64,000 nucleotides of DNA from Flaviflexus salsibiostraticola (GTDB lineage Bacteria > Actinomycetota > Actinomycetes > Actinomycetales > Actinomycetaceae): assembly GCF_003952265.1 (NCBI RefSeq), contig NZ_CP034438.1:1922001-1986000 (forward strand), written 5' to 3'. The translations under genes and the position numbers were made by a program. How positions within the stretch are numbered: the first letter of the stretch is position 1; every line of letters begins with the position of its first letter. Below, in pieces: positions 26,427-34,378 of the stretch. The notes beneath the pieces are model-generated. The model saw only the letters and a list, made by a program, of their open reading frames with translations, searched no databases and was not told where the DNA came from.

Positions 26427-26549
26427 ACGGAGGGCCTTCCTCGGAGTGCTGGTTTCGCAACTCCCACTCAATCGCGGAAGGCCCTCTCTTCACGTCACAA
26501 GTCAGCGCGTGTCATCGCACTGCCTCAACCAACCTGTCCGGTCAGTACA
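25445..26549 (-). mobile_element. IS481-family insertion sequence, copy 1 (1105 bp)
   Basis: The terminal inverted repeats begin TGTACTGTCCGGGGAGGTT (left) and TGTACTGACCGGACAGGTT (right). The element holds one transposase gene and is flanked by the 6-bp duplication ACTAGT. The clean duplication and the in-frame host gene halves show a simple, fairly recent insertion. It is nearly identical in length and sequence to the copy at 50016-51120, in opposite orientation. Confidence 0.95.
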
Positions 26550-26555
26550 ACTAGT
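26550..26555. repeat. Right target-site duplication of IS481 copy 1 (ACTAGT)
   Basis: Identical to 25439-25444. Confidence 0.9.
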
Positions 26556-26915
26556 CCAGAGTCGGGCTGTGGCGTGGCGTCGTCGACCGGGTCTATCGCT
26601 GCTGATGTCGGTGCGGGCGGAATGGTGTCCGCGCAGGGGAGACAGAGTACCGTCTTGGTCGAGCGATCGTAGACCGCTCTCACCGTGGCGGGCAGATCGT
26701 CCCCACACTCCCGGCACACTCCGGCATAGCGCAGATTCATTCGTTTCACCGTTCACGCTCCTTCGACGCGGGCATCGTGCACGTCACTGTGCTGATTTCC
26801 TGCCTCTTAACCTATCGCCCTTATCGGACACAGGTGGGCGCCACGGAGCCGACCCAGGCGTGCAAGGTCTGCGTGGCGAGCCGTTTCCGATGTCAGCGGC
26901 CAGGAGGTTGTTGGT

Positions 26916-27233
26916 TCAGAAGTAGAATCCGAGCACGCCGGTCAGAGCCGCCCACCCGCCGATGACGATGGTGATGACCAGCGCGATCGAGCCGAGGATT
27001 GATCGGTCTGTGCGCCGGCTGCGCAGTCCCAGAATCACTGCGGGGATCGCAACAGCAAGGACGGCGGCCGGGACAAGGATGCGGAGCCACACCGGTCCGG
27101 CTTCGTTGCCGCCGTACGTGATGGCGTTGGAGAGGAAGTACGTGGCAACGGAGACGAGGATGATGCCGAGGCCGAGCGCCGTCGCGACCGAGCCGTCCCG
27201 ACTGCTCGGTGCGAATCGCATTCTGTCCTCCAT
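26916..27233 (-). CDS. Small three-helix membrane protein
   Basis: The 105-residue protein begins MEDRMRFAPSSRDG. It has three hydrophobic helices (about 18-38, 45-66 and 76-98) and a basic loop GLRSRRTDRS between the last two, suggesting positive-inside topology. No family motif is visible. GAGGAG lies 7 nt before the ATG at 27233, so it is likely translated. It starts 59 bases after the stop of the CBS-like gene and may share its transcript. Confidence 0.6.
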   Translation of the reverse strand: MEDRMRFAPSSRDGSVATALGLGIILVSVATYFLSNAITYGGNEAGPVWLRILVPAAVLAVAIPAVILGLRSRRTDRSILGSIALVITIVIGGWAALTGVLGFYF

Positions 27234-27292
27234 CGTCTGCTCCTCCGTGGTCGGAATGGACGGACCGTCGGATTCACGGCCGCGTCGTGCCG

Positions 27293-28027
27293 CTACATCG
27301 AGCGGGCCAGGTCGCTGAGCGTGATCCAACCGAGGACGTGCCCAGATGTCTTCCCGTTGCTCGTGACGAAGAGGTCCTTGGCCAGGGGAGCTTTATCGAA
27401 CGCCCGCCGCGCATCACCGACCGTGGCAGTCTCGGGCAGAGCGATAAAGGTTTCCAAGCCCTGCTTGAGTTCGGGGATCGCGAGCATGCGGGCCACCGTC
27501 TCATCGGCCGCCAGGCTGGCGGCACTGCTTCCCTTGGCCTGGGCGTACTTGTCGATGTCGGGTTCGTGGACGACCATGAGCGCCACGCCGGACGTGGTGA
27601 GGATCGGGACCCTGCTGTTCTTGCTCTCCCGCATTGAGTTGTACAGGTCCTGGAGCTTCAGCTCTCCTGCTTCACCCTTGTTGGCGACCCGACGCAGGGG
27701 GCTGATGCTGCCCACTGAAATCATGACGTCGACGACCTTGGTCTCCTCGCTGAAGACACCGGACAGCTTGAGTGTCTCGAGCGTTGTCGTGCTGGCGGCC
27801 TGGAGATTCTCCTTCGCGAAGTAGAACGCGAGGATTGTGCCCACCCATGTGCCGATCAGAGGGAGCACCGATGCGTAGACGAGCCGTGCCATCTCCGGCC
27901 TCGATGCGTCGGTGGAGAACCAGAGAAGCACGATTGAAATGGCACAGATCCCCACGACACCTGCAATGCAGACCCACAGTGCCAGCTTCGAGCGAACCGC
28001 CGCGTCTTCGTTGACTGTCCGTGCCAT
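27293..28027 (-). CDS. Membrane protein with CBS-like cytoplasmic domain
   Basis: The 244-residue protein has two helices near the N-terminus (about 16-36 and 48-69), then a soluble region. Segments SRVPILTTSGVALMVVHEPDID and AKDLFVTSNGKTSGHVLGWITLSDLARSM (each broken by turns) look like the paired strands of CBS domains, which bind adenine nucleotides. The fold assignment is moderate. It might be a nucleotide-responsive membrane regulator. The start codon is preceded by GGGGACGGG. Confidence 0.55.
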   Translation of the reverse strand: MARTVNEDAAVRSKLALWVCIAGVVGICAISIVLLWFSTDASRPEMARLVYASVLPLIGTWVGTILAFYFAKENLQAASTTTLETLKLSGVFSEETKVVDVMISVGSISPLRRVANKGEAGELKLQDLYNSMRESKNSRVPILTTSGVALMVVHEPDIDKYAQAKGSSAASLAADETVARMLAIPELKQGLETFIALPETATVGDARRAFDKAPLAKDLFVTSNGKTSGHVLGWITLSDLARSM

Positions 28028-28079
28028 CAGCCCGTCCCCTAATCAGTTGTGAGGAACACCAGTGGACAGATTGTAGTGT

Positions 28080-28095
28080 CACAGATCACTCTGTG
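28080..28095. promoter_or_regulatory. Inverted repeat upstream of the CBS-like gene
   Basis: CACAGA-TCAC-TCTGTG is a perfect 6-bp inverted repeat 52 nt before the start codon. It is a candidate operator; no specific regulator is implied. Confidence 0.35.
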
Positions 28096-28200
28096 CAATA
28101 GTGGGTGCGATGTCGATCACCAGGCTGAAGCGTGGTGGCCCGGACTGTCTTGCAGAGCGACTTCGTCTGCTGGTGGCGCTCTGCGCTTCAGCGGCACAGA

Positions 28201-28245
28201 CGGAACCGCCGGTAGATCACTTTCCGTGAAATACCGGCGGTTCCG
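28201..28245 (-). terminator. Hairpin after tRNA-Pro
   Basis: A perfect 14-bp stem pairs 28201-28214 with 28232-28245, starting 5 bases after the tRNA 3' end on the minus strand. There is no T-tract; it may end transcription or mark processing. Confidence 0.6.
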
Positions 28246-28247
28246 AT

Positions 28248-28324
<77 letters not shown>

Positions 28325-28397
28325 TGCAACTCATTCATGATAACGAATGAAAGTCAGTTACCGAAAACGGGTCCCGCGATTCTCAGTGACTGATGCG

Positions 28398-29276
28398 TCA
28401 CGCCAGGTCGAGAACCTGCACCTCTGGCCTGCAGGCCAGCCTGAAGGGCGCGTAGGGGGAGGTCCCCATTCCCCGGGAGATCGCGACTCGTGTGCCGTCC
28501 CGACCGGACGGCGGCCAGGGGAAGACCCCGGAGACATGGTCCGTGTCGAGATCGCAGTTGGTGACGAGAGCGCCGTAGCCGGGCACGCAGACCTGGCCGC
28601 CGTGCGTGTGCCCGGCCATGACGAGGTCGACGCCCTCGGCCGCCATGGCATTGAGCACCCGCGTGTAGGGCGCGTGCGTCAGCCCGATTGCCAGGTCGGC
28701 CGTGCTCGGCCCGGGGACCGGATACTCATCGAGGCGGATGTGGGGGTCGTCGACACCGACGAGGCTGATCCGGTGTCCTTGCACCGTGATCTCGTCGCGT
28801 CTGTTCCGCAGATCGACCCATCCGTAGTCCCGGAGGGCCGCCGTCATCTCCTCATGGGGCAGGTCCTCGGGCTCGGGGAGTTCCTTCCGGAGCGGCGGAA
28901 TGACGTAGGCGAGGGGGTTCTTCCACACGGGGGCGTGATAGTCGTGCGAGCCGTAGACGAACGCGCCGGGTATGCCCGCAAGCGGCTGCAGCGCCCGCAG
29001 GAGCGTCGGAAGCGACGTCGTCGATGACAGCTGGTCGCCGGTGAGGAAGACGGCATCCGGCTTGAGCTCGGCAAGGTCGCGGACGAACTCCACCTTCTTC
29101 TCGTCATCGGGGAGCAGATGCAGGTCGGAGATGTTGAGCACCCTCATCGGCTCCCAGCCCGCGGGCAGGATCGAGAGCGGGTAGAAGGACCGCTGATACG
29201 AGCGCGCCTCGACGAGGGACCAGGCGGCGACACCCGCGCCGAGTGCGGTGACGCCCGCGGCCAGTGACCAAATCAA
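28398..29276 (-). CDS. Membrane-anchored metallophosphoesterase (YkuE/YaeI-like)
   Basis: The 292-residue protein has one N-terminal helix (about 1-22), then calcineurin-like metal motifs ISDLHLLPD, TGDQLSS, GSHDYH and HTHGGQVCVP. Family members hydrolyse phosphodiesters or pyrophosphate bonds such as those in lipid or nucleotide substrates. TTG 29276 overlaps the PBP stop (TTGA), so translation is coupled to the PBP gene. The same PBP-metallophosphoesterase pair is Rv3682-Rv3683 in M. tuberculosis, supporting a cell-envelope role. Confidence 0.85.
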   Translation of the reverse strand: MIWSLAAGVTALGAGVAAWSLVEARSYQRSFYPLSILPAGWEPMRVLNISDLHLLPDDEKKVEFVRDLAELKPDAVFLTGDQLSSTTSLPTLLRALQPLAGIPGAFVYGSHDYHAPVWKNPLAYVIPPLRKELPEPEDLPHEEMTAALRDYGWVDLRNRRDEITVQGHRISLVGVDDPHIRLDEYPVPGPSTADLAIGLTHAPYTRVLNAMAAEGVDLVMAGHTHGGQVCVPGYGALVTNCDLDTDHVSGVFPWPPSGRDGTRVAISRGMGTSPYAPFRLACRPEVQVLDLA

Positions 29277-31561
29277 CCCTCGTCTCCGTTGTCCGGGTTC
29301 TCGGGAGGAGGCTCAGGGGCGGGTTCAGGTGCAGGCTCGGGCTCCGGCGGTGGCTCGGGTGCCGGAGCCGGTTCAGGGGCTGGTGCTGGCGCGGGTGCTG
29401 GTGCCGGGCGAGGAGCGGGTGCCGGCCTCACCGCGGGGTTGTCCCGCCCCTGCGGAAGCACCGTGACGCCGTCGCGCGACGCGATGGTCTGTAGGTCGAA
29501 GGTCTGAGGGGGCGTGCCCTGAAGGATTCGCGAATGGTAGTCCGAGAAGACCATGGCAGGGTAGAGGCCGCCGTAGACCTCGATGTGGTACTGGCCATTG
29601 ATGGTTGTGTAGAACATGGAGACGTTGCCCTCCATGTGTCCGAGCCAGATGGCTGTGGCCTCGAGCGGCGTGTATCCCATGAACCACGCGTGGTAGTCCA
29701 TGTTCGCCGTACCGGTCTTACCGGCCGCCTCGTGGCCGGGGACGACCGCCCTGAAGCCGGTGCCGCCGGTGTCGACGACGGTCTTGAGTGCTTCGGTCGT
29801 CGTGTCGGCGACCTCCTCATCGAGCACGCGGGTGCAGGACGGGCTGACCTCGGCGATGACATCGCCGTTCTGGCTCTCGATCTTCGTGAACGCCATCGGC
29901 TCGCACATGATGCCGCCCGAGGCGAGGGTGGCCATTGAGTTGGCCGTCGACAGCGGGGTCACGTTGTTGGAGCCGAGCACGGAGGAGGGGCGCGGCAGCA
30001 GGGGGTCGCCGTTGCCGGTCTCGACTCCCATCTGCGCGGCGACTCCCGTGATGTTGCACAGGTCGAGCTGGGCCGCCATGTCGATGAACGACAGGTTGAC
30101 GGACTTGCGGGTCGATTCGAGCACGGTCATCATGCCCGAGCCGATGCCCTCGATGTTCGAGGGATTGTAGGCGTCCGCCAGATCGGGCGCGCAGGAGATC
30201 GTCCAGTCCTCGCGGGCGTACTCATCCCGCGACGCGTCGACCCGCTCCTCGAGGCTGCGGCCGGACCGGATCCATTCGATGAGCGTGTAGACCTTGAAAG
30301 TCGAACCTGACTGGAAGCCCTGACCGCCGCCGCGGGTCATGCCCGCGTTGAGGTTGACCGTGGTCGCGTTCGGATCCTCGGCAGTCGCGCTGCCGTAGTT
30401 CGTGTTCTGCACCATGGCGACGATCTTGCCGGTGCCGGGTTCAACCGATGACATCGCCATCTCAACTCCCGACGGATCATTGACCGGCACGTTGGTCGTC
30501 ACGGACTCGTAGGCGGCCTGCTGCTTGCCCGTGTCGAGCGTCGTGTGGATGATGAGGCCGCCGCGATAGAGCTTGTTGAGCCGGTCCTCGTGCGATTCTC
30601 CCCACGAGTCGGACGCGAGCAGGTCCTTGACGACGTAGTCGCAGAAGTAGACGGAGATTCCGGCGGACTCGCAGCCGTTGACGGACGGTGACACGTTGAG
30701 CATCTCGTCGATCGACACGTTGACCGACTCACGGAACTGCTCCTCGGTGATGTAGCCGAGCTCGTACATTTTGGCGAGCACGGTGTCACGGCGGGACTTC
30801 GCCTGCTCCGGATTGGAGATGGGGTTCCAGCGCGCGGGGGACTGGGTGATGCCGGCGAGCATCGCCGCCTGCGGGATCGTGAGCTCGTTCGCGGGGACCG
30901 AGAAGAAGAACTGGGATGCGGCCTCGGCGCCGTACTGCGAGGGGCCGAACATCGCGATGTTGATGTAACCCGTGAGGATCTCGTCCTTCTCCATCTGCTT
31001 CTCGACGGCCATGGCCGTACGAGCCTCGGAGAGCTTGCGGGCGATCGTCCGCTCTGTGGCCGCAGCGATGAGCTCCGGATCGTTCGAGTTCCGACCCTCC
31101 TCGATGAGAAGGTTCTTCACATACTGCTGCGTGATGGTCGATCCGCCGGCGAGCTGACCGCCGGAGAAGTTGTTGAACGCCGCTCCGATGAGGCCCTGCG
31201 GGTCGATACCGTTGTGGTCGTAGAACCGCTCGTCCTCGATCGCGACGACGGCATCCTTGAGGTGCTGAGAGATATCCTCTGAGCCGACGACGACGCGGTT
31301 CTCCGCGTAGAAGCGGGCCAGCTCCGTGCCATCGGCGGCGAGGATGACCGACTGCTCCGACGGTTCTGTGAACGTCAGCTCCGTCGGCAGATCGTCGAAC
31401 AGCGACGTCGACGCGTTGGAAACGGTTCCGGTGGCCGCGACGAATGGCATCGCCAGCCCGGCCAGCACAAGCCCTCCCGCGGTGCACGCGAGGAGGAAGG
31501 CCAGCAGGGCCGACACCATTGTGGCAGGTGCCGCCTGTGAAGGTCGGTGAGGGCTCGACAT
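29273..31561 (-). CDS. Bifunctional penicillin-binding protein (PonA2-like, class A PBP)
   Basis: This 762-residue peptidoglycan synthase has a signal-anchor helix (about 15-45), a GT51 transglycosylase with catalytic Glu109 in EDERFYDH and GGSTITQQ (139-146), and a transpeptidase with Ser420-x-x-Lys423, Ser487-Val-Asn489 and Lys615-Thr-Gly617. It polymerises and crosslinks lipid II outside the membrane. The last 60 residues are a Pro/Ala/Glu repeat tail. A TAGACT hexamer ends 7 nt before the ATG, suggesting a near-leaderless mRNA. It is divergent from whiB. Confidence 0.95.
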   Translation of the reverse strand: MSSPHRPSQAAPATMVSALLAFLLACTAGGLVLAGLAMPFVAATGTVSNASTSLFDDLPTELTFTEPSEQSVILAADGTELARFYAENRVVVGSEDISQHLKDAVVAIEDERFYDHNGIDPQGLIGAAFNNFSGGQLAGGSTITQQYVKNLLIEEGRNSNDPELIAAATERTIARKLSEARTAMAVEKQMEKDEILTGYINIAMFGPSQYGAEAASQFFFSVPANELTIPQAAMLAGITQSPARWNPISNPEQAKSRRDTVLAKMYELGYITEEQFRESVNVSIDEMLNVSPSVNGCESAGISVYFCDYVVKDLLASDSWGESHEDRLNKLYRGGLIIHTTLDTGKQQAAYESVTTNVPVNDPSGVEMAMSSVEPGTGKIVAMVQNTNYGSATAEDPNATTVNLNAGMTRGGGQGFQSGSTFKVYTLIEWIRSGRSLEERVDASRDEYAREDWTISCAPDLADAYNPSNIEGIGSGMMTVLESTRKSVNLSFIDMAAQLDLCNITGVAAQMGVETGNGDPLLPRPSSVLGSNNVTPLSTANSMATLASGGIMCEPMAFTKIESQNGDVIAEVSPSCTRVLDEEVADTTTEALKTVVDTGGTGFRAVVPGHEAAGKTGTANMDYHAWFMGYTPLEATAIWLGHMEGNVSMFYTTINGQYHIEVYGGLYPAMVFSDYHSRILQGTPPQTFDLQTIASRDGVTVLPQGRDNPAVRPAPAPRPAPAPAPAPAPEPAPAPEPPPEPEPAPEPAPEPPPENPDNGDEG

Positions 31562-31715
31562 AGTGACGAGTCTAAAGGCTCATGTCTCACTTGTCTGGAA
31601 CGAGTTGCCCAATCCTCAGCCGGGCGTGTTCCTTTACCAGATTCGATTGAAGAATATCCGCGTTTCCGCGCCGCATTTCACATTTGTCCAGGTGAACAGA
31701 TATATTGGCGGGACA

Positions 31716-31731
31716 GGTGACACCGGTCACG
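31716..31731. promoter_or_regulatory. Candidate Crp/GlxR-type site before whiB
   Basis: GGTGA-CACCGG-TCACG matches the symmetric TGTGA-N6-TCACA consensus at 8 of 10 half-site bases. It lies just after a TATATT -10-like hexamer (31701-31706), so binding would overlap the start region and could repress. A crp gene lies 1.1 kb away. Use of the site is inference. Confidence 0.45.
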
Positions 31732-31779
31732 CCAACGAAGATCGCCGGAGTCGATGACGCCTCGGGTGAAGGAGCCTCA

Positions 31780-32106
31780 ATGTCGCTTTTGTTAGAAGGA
31801 CAGACATGGGCCGCGCAAGCCGCGTGCTCAAATGTCGACCCCGACAGCCTATTCGTCAGAGGCGCAGCGCAGAGACAGGTCCGCCAAGTCTGCTTCAGCT
31901 GTCCCGTTCGCATCGAGTGCCTCGCCGACGCGCTGGACTCGAATACCACCTACGGTGTGTGGGGCGGACTGACCGAGAGGGAGCGCCGCGCACTGCAGCG
32001 CCGCTTCCCGAACGAGCAGAACTGGTATCGCCGCCTGCACACCTCTCCGGATCCCATCTCCGTCGAGCTCCGCGCCGGCCGAGTACCGCGCTTCTCCGCA
32101 CGGTAG
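31780..32106 (+). CDS. WhiB-family iron-sulfur regulator (WhiB4-like)
   Basis: The 108-residue protein has four cluster cysteines at 16, 38, 41 and 47 (C-x21-C-x2-C-x5-C), then the GVWGG turn (59-63) followed by LTERERRALQRR, the basic DNA-contact segment. The DSLFVRGAAQ block resembles WhiB4 of mycobacteria, an oxygen- and redox-sensing regulator. GAAGGAG precedes the ATG at 31780. Its place next to PonA2 and DUF4177 repeats the mycobacterial order, which supports the WhiB4 call. Confidence 0.88.
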   Translation: MSLLLEGQTWAAQAACSNVDPDSLFVRGAAQRQVRQVCFSCPVRIECLADALDSNTTYGVWGGLTERERRALQRRFPNEQNWYRRLHTSPDPISVELRAGRVPRFSAR

Positions 32107-32137
32107 CGAGCGGCCGCGCGTTGGGTACGCTGGTGGC

Positions 32138-32302
32138 ATGACTCAATGGGAATACATGACAGCGCCGCTGCTCATCCACAACACGAAGACGATCCTCGAC
32201 AACTTCGGCAGGCAGGGCTGGGAGCTCGTGACGGTCATGCCCGGACCGCAGGGCACTGAGAACGTCGTCGCCTACTTCAAGAAGCCCAAGGAGACCGAGT
32301 GA
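32138..32302 (+). CDS. DUF4177-type small protein
   Basis: The 54-residue protein has the pattern MTQWEYMTAPLL, then LDNFGRQGWELVTVMP and VVAYFKKP, with the G-WELV core of DUF4177. A TACGCT hexamer ends 6 nt before the ATG, so the mRNA is probably leaderless with its own promoter inside the whiB-ridA gap. Its stop overlaps the ridA GTG by 4 nt. M. tuberculosis has the matching small gene Rv3678A in this place. The function is unknown. Confidence 0.8.
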   Translation: MTQWEYMTAPLLIHNTKTILDNFGRQGWELVTVMPGPQGTENVVAYFKKPKETE

Positions 32303-32763
32303 CGGCTCCGAGCGCCCGGTTGGCCGAACTCGGCATCGAGCTCCCGGCCGTCGCTACTCCGCTCGCATCGTATGTTCCGTCAAAGGTGACGGGTGATACG
32401 GTGCGGAGTTCCGGTCAGCTGCCGTTCGTCGGCGGAAAGCTGCTCGTCACGGGGAGACTGGGTGCGGGAGTATCCGTCGATGATGGCTACCAGGCGGCTC
32501 GCGCATGCGCGCTCAACTCGCTTGCCGCCGTCGCGGAAGCCGCGGGTGGAATCGACAGCATCGACTCCATCATCCACGTCACCGGCTTCGTCGCATCCGA
32601 CCCCTCGTTCTTCGAGCAGCCGACAGTCGTGAACGGAGCATCCGATGTCCTCGGCGAGATCTTTGGCGAACGCGGCCGGCACACGCGCTCAGCGGTCGGT
32701 GTGGCTGTCCTGCCGATGAATGTCCCGGTCGAGGTCGAGATCACCTGCCGGCTCGTCGGCTGA
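32299..32763 (+). CDS. RidA/YjgF-family imine deaminase-like protein
   Basis: In the 154-residue protein, RidA enzymes hydrolyse reactive 2-aminoacrylate-type imines. The sequence VRSSGQLPFVGGKLL, then ALNSLAAVAEAAGGIDSI, HVTGFVASDPSFFEQP and RSAVGVAVLPMNVPVEVE follows the family. The Arg that usually binds the carboxylate is replaced or shifted in the RSAVGV block (R-S-A instead of R-x-x-V-x-V-x-L-P), so activity may differ. The GTG start overlaps the DUF4177 stop (GTGA). Confidence 0.85.
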   Translation: MTAPSARLAELGIELPAVATPLASYVPSKVTGDTVRSSGQLPFVGGKLLVTGRLGAGVSVDDGYQAARACALNSLAAVAEAAGGIDSIDSIIHVTGFVASDPSFFEQPTVVNGASDVLGEIFGERGRHTRSAVGVAVLPMNVPVEVEITCRLVG

Positions 32764-32834
32764 GAGGTACCCAGCTGATGCACCTCGAGAGTCCGCGCCG
32801 TCCGAACCGCGGTGGTTGACCCTCGACATGAATG

Positions 32835-32858
32835 TGGCGTGGCCCGGAGGCCACGCCA
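32835..32858. terminator. Bidirectional hairpin between ridA and crp
   Basis: TGGCGTGGCC at 32835-32844 pairs with 32849-32858 around CGGA. It lies between convergent genes. Confidence 0.65.
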
Positions 32859-32878
32859 TATCTGTAGAAGGGCGGCTG

Positions 32879-33556
32879 TCAGGAGGCGCGCTTCTCGAGG
32901 CGGCCGATCTCGATGAGAGTGACGGCGCGGCCCTCGAGGCGGATCCAGCCGCGGGAGACGAAGTCGGCGAGAGACTTGTTCACGGTCTCGCGGGAGGCGC
33001 CGACGAGATGGGCGATCTCCTCCTGTGTGAGATCGTGGGCAACGTAGACGCCCTCCTGGGTGCGCTCGCCGAAACGGCGTGCGAGATCGAGAAGAGCCTT
33101 GGCGACGCGACCGGGAACGTCGGCGAACACGAGGTCGGCCATCTGCTCGTTGGTCTTGCGCAGGCGCTGTGCCAGCTGGGCGAGCATGTGCTTCGCCATG
33201 TCCGGGTTGCCGTCGATGAAGCGCATGAGGTCGACATGCGACAGCGCAAGCAGCGTGGTCGGGGCGACTGCGGTCGCCGAGGTGGAGCGCTTGCCCTTGT
33301 CGAAGAGGGAGAGCTCTCCGATGATCTCGCCCGGGCCGAGGATCGCGATGAGGTTCTCGCGACCGTCATCGGCCGCGTGCCCCAGCTTGATCTTGCCGTC
33401 GACAATGATGAACAGGTGCTCGCCGGAATCGCCCTCGTGGAAGAGCGACTCTCCGCGGCGGAGGGTCTCTTCAGTCATCAGCTCGGCGAGCTGCGCTTGA
33501 TCCTCCTCAGACAGGCCAGCGAATAGCTGTACCGAAGCGATGATGCTGGTCTCCAA
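32879..33556 (-). CDS. crp: Crp/Fnr-family transcription regulator (GlxR/Rv3676-like)
   Basis: The 225-residue protein has a cyclic-nucleotide-binding beta-roll (about 15-120, with GEIIGELSLFDKGKRSTSATA at the phosphate cassette, here split by a Leu), a dimer helix, and a C-terminal winged helix with QEEIAHLVGASRETVNKSL. Family members bind cAMP and TGTGA-N6-TCACA sites to control respiration and carbon use. The TTG at 33556 is the apparent start. It is divergent from nth, as in mycobacteria. No N-terminal cysteines are present, so it is not an Fnr-type oxygen sensor. Confidence 0.92.
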   Translation of the reverse strand: METSIIASVQLFAGLSEEDQAQLAELMTEETLRRGESLFHEGDSGEHLFIIVDGKIKLGHAADDGRENLIAILGPGEIIGELSLFDKGKRSTSATAVAPTTLLALSHVDLMRFIDGNPDMAKHMLAQLAQRLRKTNEQMADLVFADVPGRVAKALLDLARRFGERTQEGVYVAHDLTQEEIAHLVGASRETVNKSLADFVSRGWIRLEGRAVTLIEIGRLEKRAS

Positions 33557-33647
33557 TGCTTTCTACCTTTCACAATTGTCTAGTCGGCTCTGGCCGGGCG
33601 GCCAGGGACGGCAGTTCACAGATAAGAGTATCCTATGTGAGAAGGGG

Positions 33648-33653
33648 CATAAT
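33648..33653 (+). promoter_or_regulatory. -10 hexamer of nth
   Basis: CATAAT ends 7 nt before the ATG at 33661. GAGAAGGGG (33639-33647) is too far from the ATG to act as a normal ribosome site, so a leaderless start is likely. Confidence 0.5.
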
Positions 33654-33660
33654 ATAATTC

Positions 33661-34353
33661 ATGACTGGCGAGAAGCAGAAATTTCCTCCCCGCCCACGGT
33701 CCAGATCTGCTCGGATTGAGCAGGCTGTGGCGGTCGACGAGGCTCTCGCCGCGGCCTATCCGGATGCGCGCTGCGAACTCGACCATCGAACCCCGCTCGA
33801 GCTGCTCGTGGCGACGGTCCTCTCCGCTCAGACCACGGATGCCCGCGTGAATACTGTCACTCCAGAATTGTTCGCGACTTTCCCCACGCCGAAGGCATAC
33901 GCGGAGGCCGATCGGGAGACGGTCGAGTCGATCCTCCGACCGCTCGGCTTCCACCGGTCAAAGGCGCAGGCGCTCATCGGCATCGGTCGGGCCCTCGTGG
34001 AGCGGTTCGAGTCCGAGGTCCCTGACCGCCTCGAGGATCTCATCAGCCTCCCCGGTGTCGGCCGGAAGACCGCCAATGTCGTCCTCGGCAACGCCTTCGG
34101 CATCCCCGGCATCACCGTCGACACCCACGTCGGGCGATTGGCGCGGCGGCTCGGATGGTCGCGGAGCACAGACCCGGTCAGGGTGGAGAAGGACATCGCC
34201 GAACTGCTGCCGGAGGAGGACTGGACGATGGCGTGCCATCGGCTCATCTTCCATGGCAGGCAGATCTGCACTGCCAGACGGCCGAAGTGCGAGTCCTGCC
34301 CGATCATGGACCTGTGTCCGTCCTACCCGCTCATCAAGACCGGCGCGCTCTGA
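33661..34353 (+). CDS. nth: Endonuclease III
   Basis: The 230-residue DNA glycosylase/AP lyase removes oxidised pyrimidines in base-excision repair. The helix-hairpin-helix LPGVGRKTANVV holds catalytic Lys136, and TVDTHVGRL holds Asp154. The 4Fe-4S cluster cysteines are 203, 210, 213 and 219 (C-x6-C-x2-C-x5-C). About 20 extra residues precede the usual N-terminus. It is convergent with the hydrolase gene, 25 bases apart. Confidence 0.95.
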   Translation: MTGEKQKFPPRPRSRSARIEQAVAVDEALAAAYPDARCELDHRTPLELLVATVLSAQTTDARVNTVTPELFATFPTPKAYAEADRETVESILRPLGFHRSKAQALIGIGRALVERFESEVPDRLEDLISLPGVGRKTANVVLGNAFGIPGITVDTHVGRLARRLGWSRSTDPVRVEKDIAELLPEEDWTMACHRLIFHGRQICTARRPKCESCPIMDLCPSYPLIKTGAL

Positions 34354-34378
34354 ATTCCGAGGCCTGCGCCGCGCGGGC

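Larger units (their letters stand above)
24532..26749 (-). pseudogene. NERD-domain nuclease-related gene split by an IS481 element
   Basis: Removing the IS plus one ACTAGT copy (1111 bases) rejoins 26749-26550 to 25444-24532 in one open frame of 1107 bases (368 codons plus stop). The N-terminal part (26556-26749) holds a zinc-ribbon-like CRECGDDLP...CLPCAD. The linker is Pro/Ala-rich. The C-terminal part holds the nuclease-related domain (GEEKLGRRLDSLAG, then DHIVICPTGIFIIDAKRYKGR split over a turn). NERD proteins are presumed DNA-processing enzymes. The distal part could still be made from the TTG at 25404, but without the zinc ribbon. Confidence 0.85.

Noticed and set aside
29280..29450. 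Short repeated codons (Pro/Ala/Glu) as a separate repeat locus or CRISPR
   Set aside because: They are the low-complexity C-terminal tail of the PBP gene in frame. No CRISPR-like spaced repeats were found anywhere in the window.
33639..33661. Normal ribosome-site start for nth using GAGAAGGGG
   Set aside because: The purine stretch is 13 bases from the ATG, too far; a -10 hexamer just before the ATG explains the start better.
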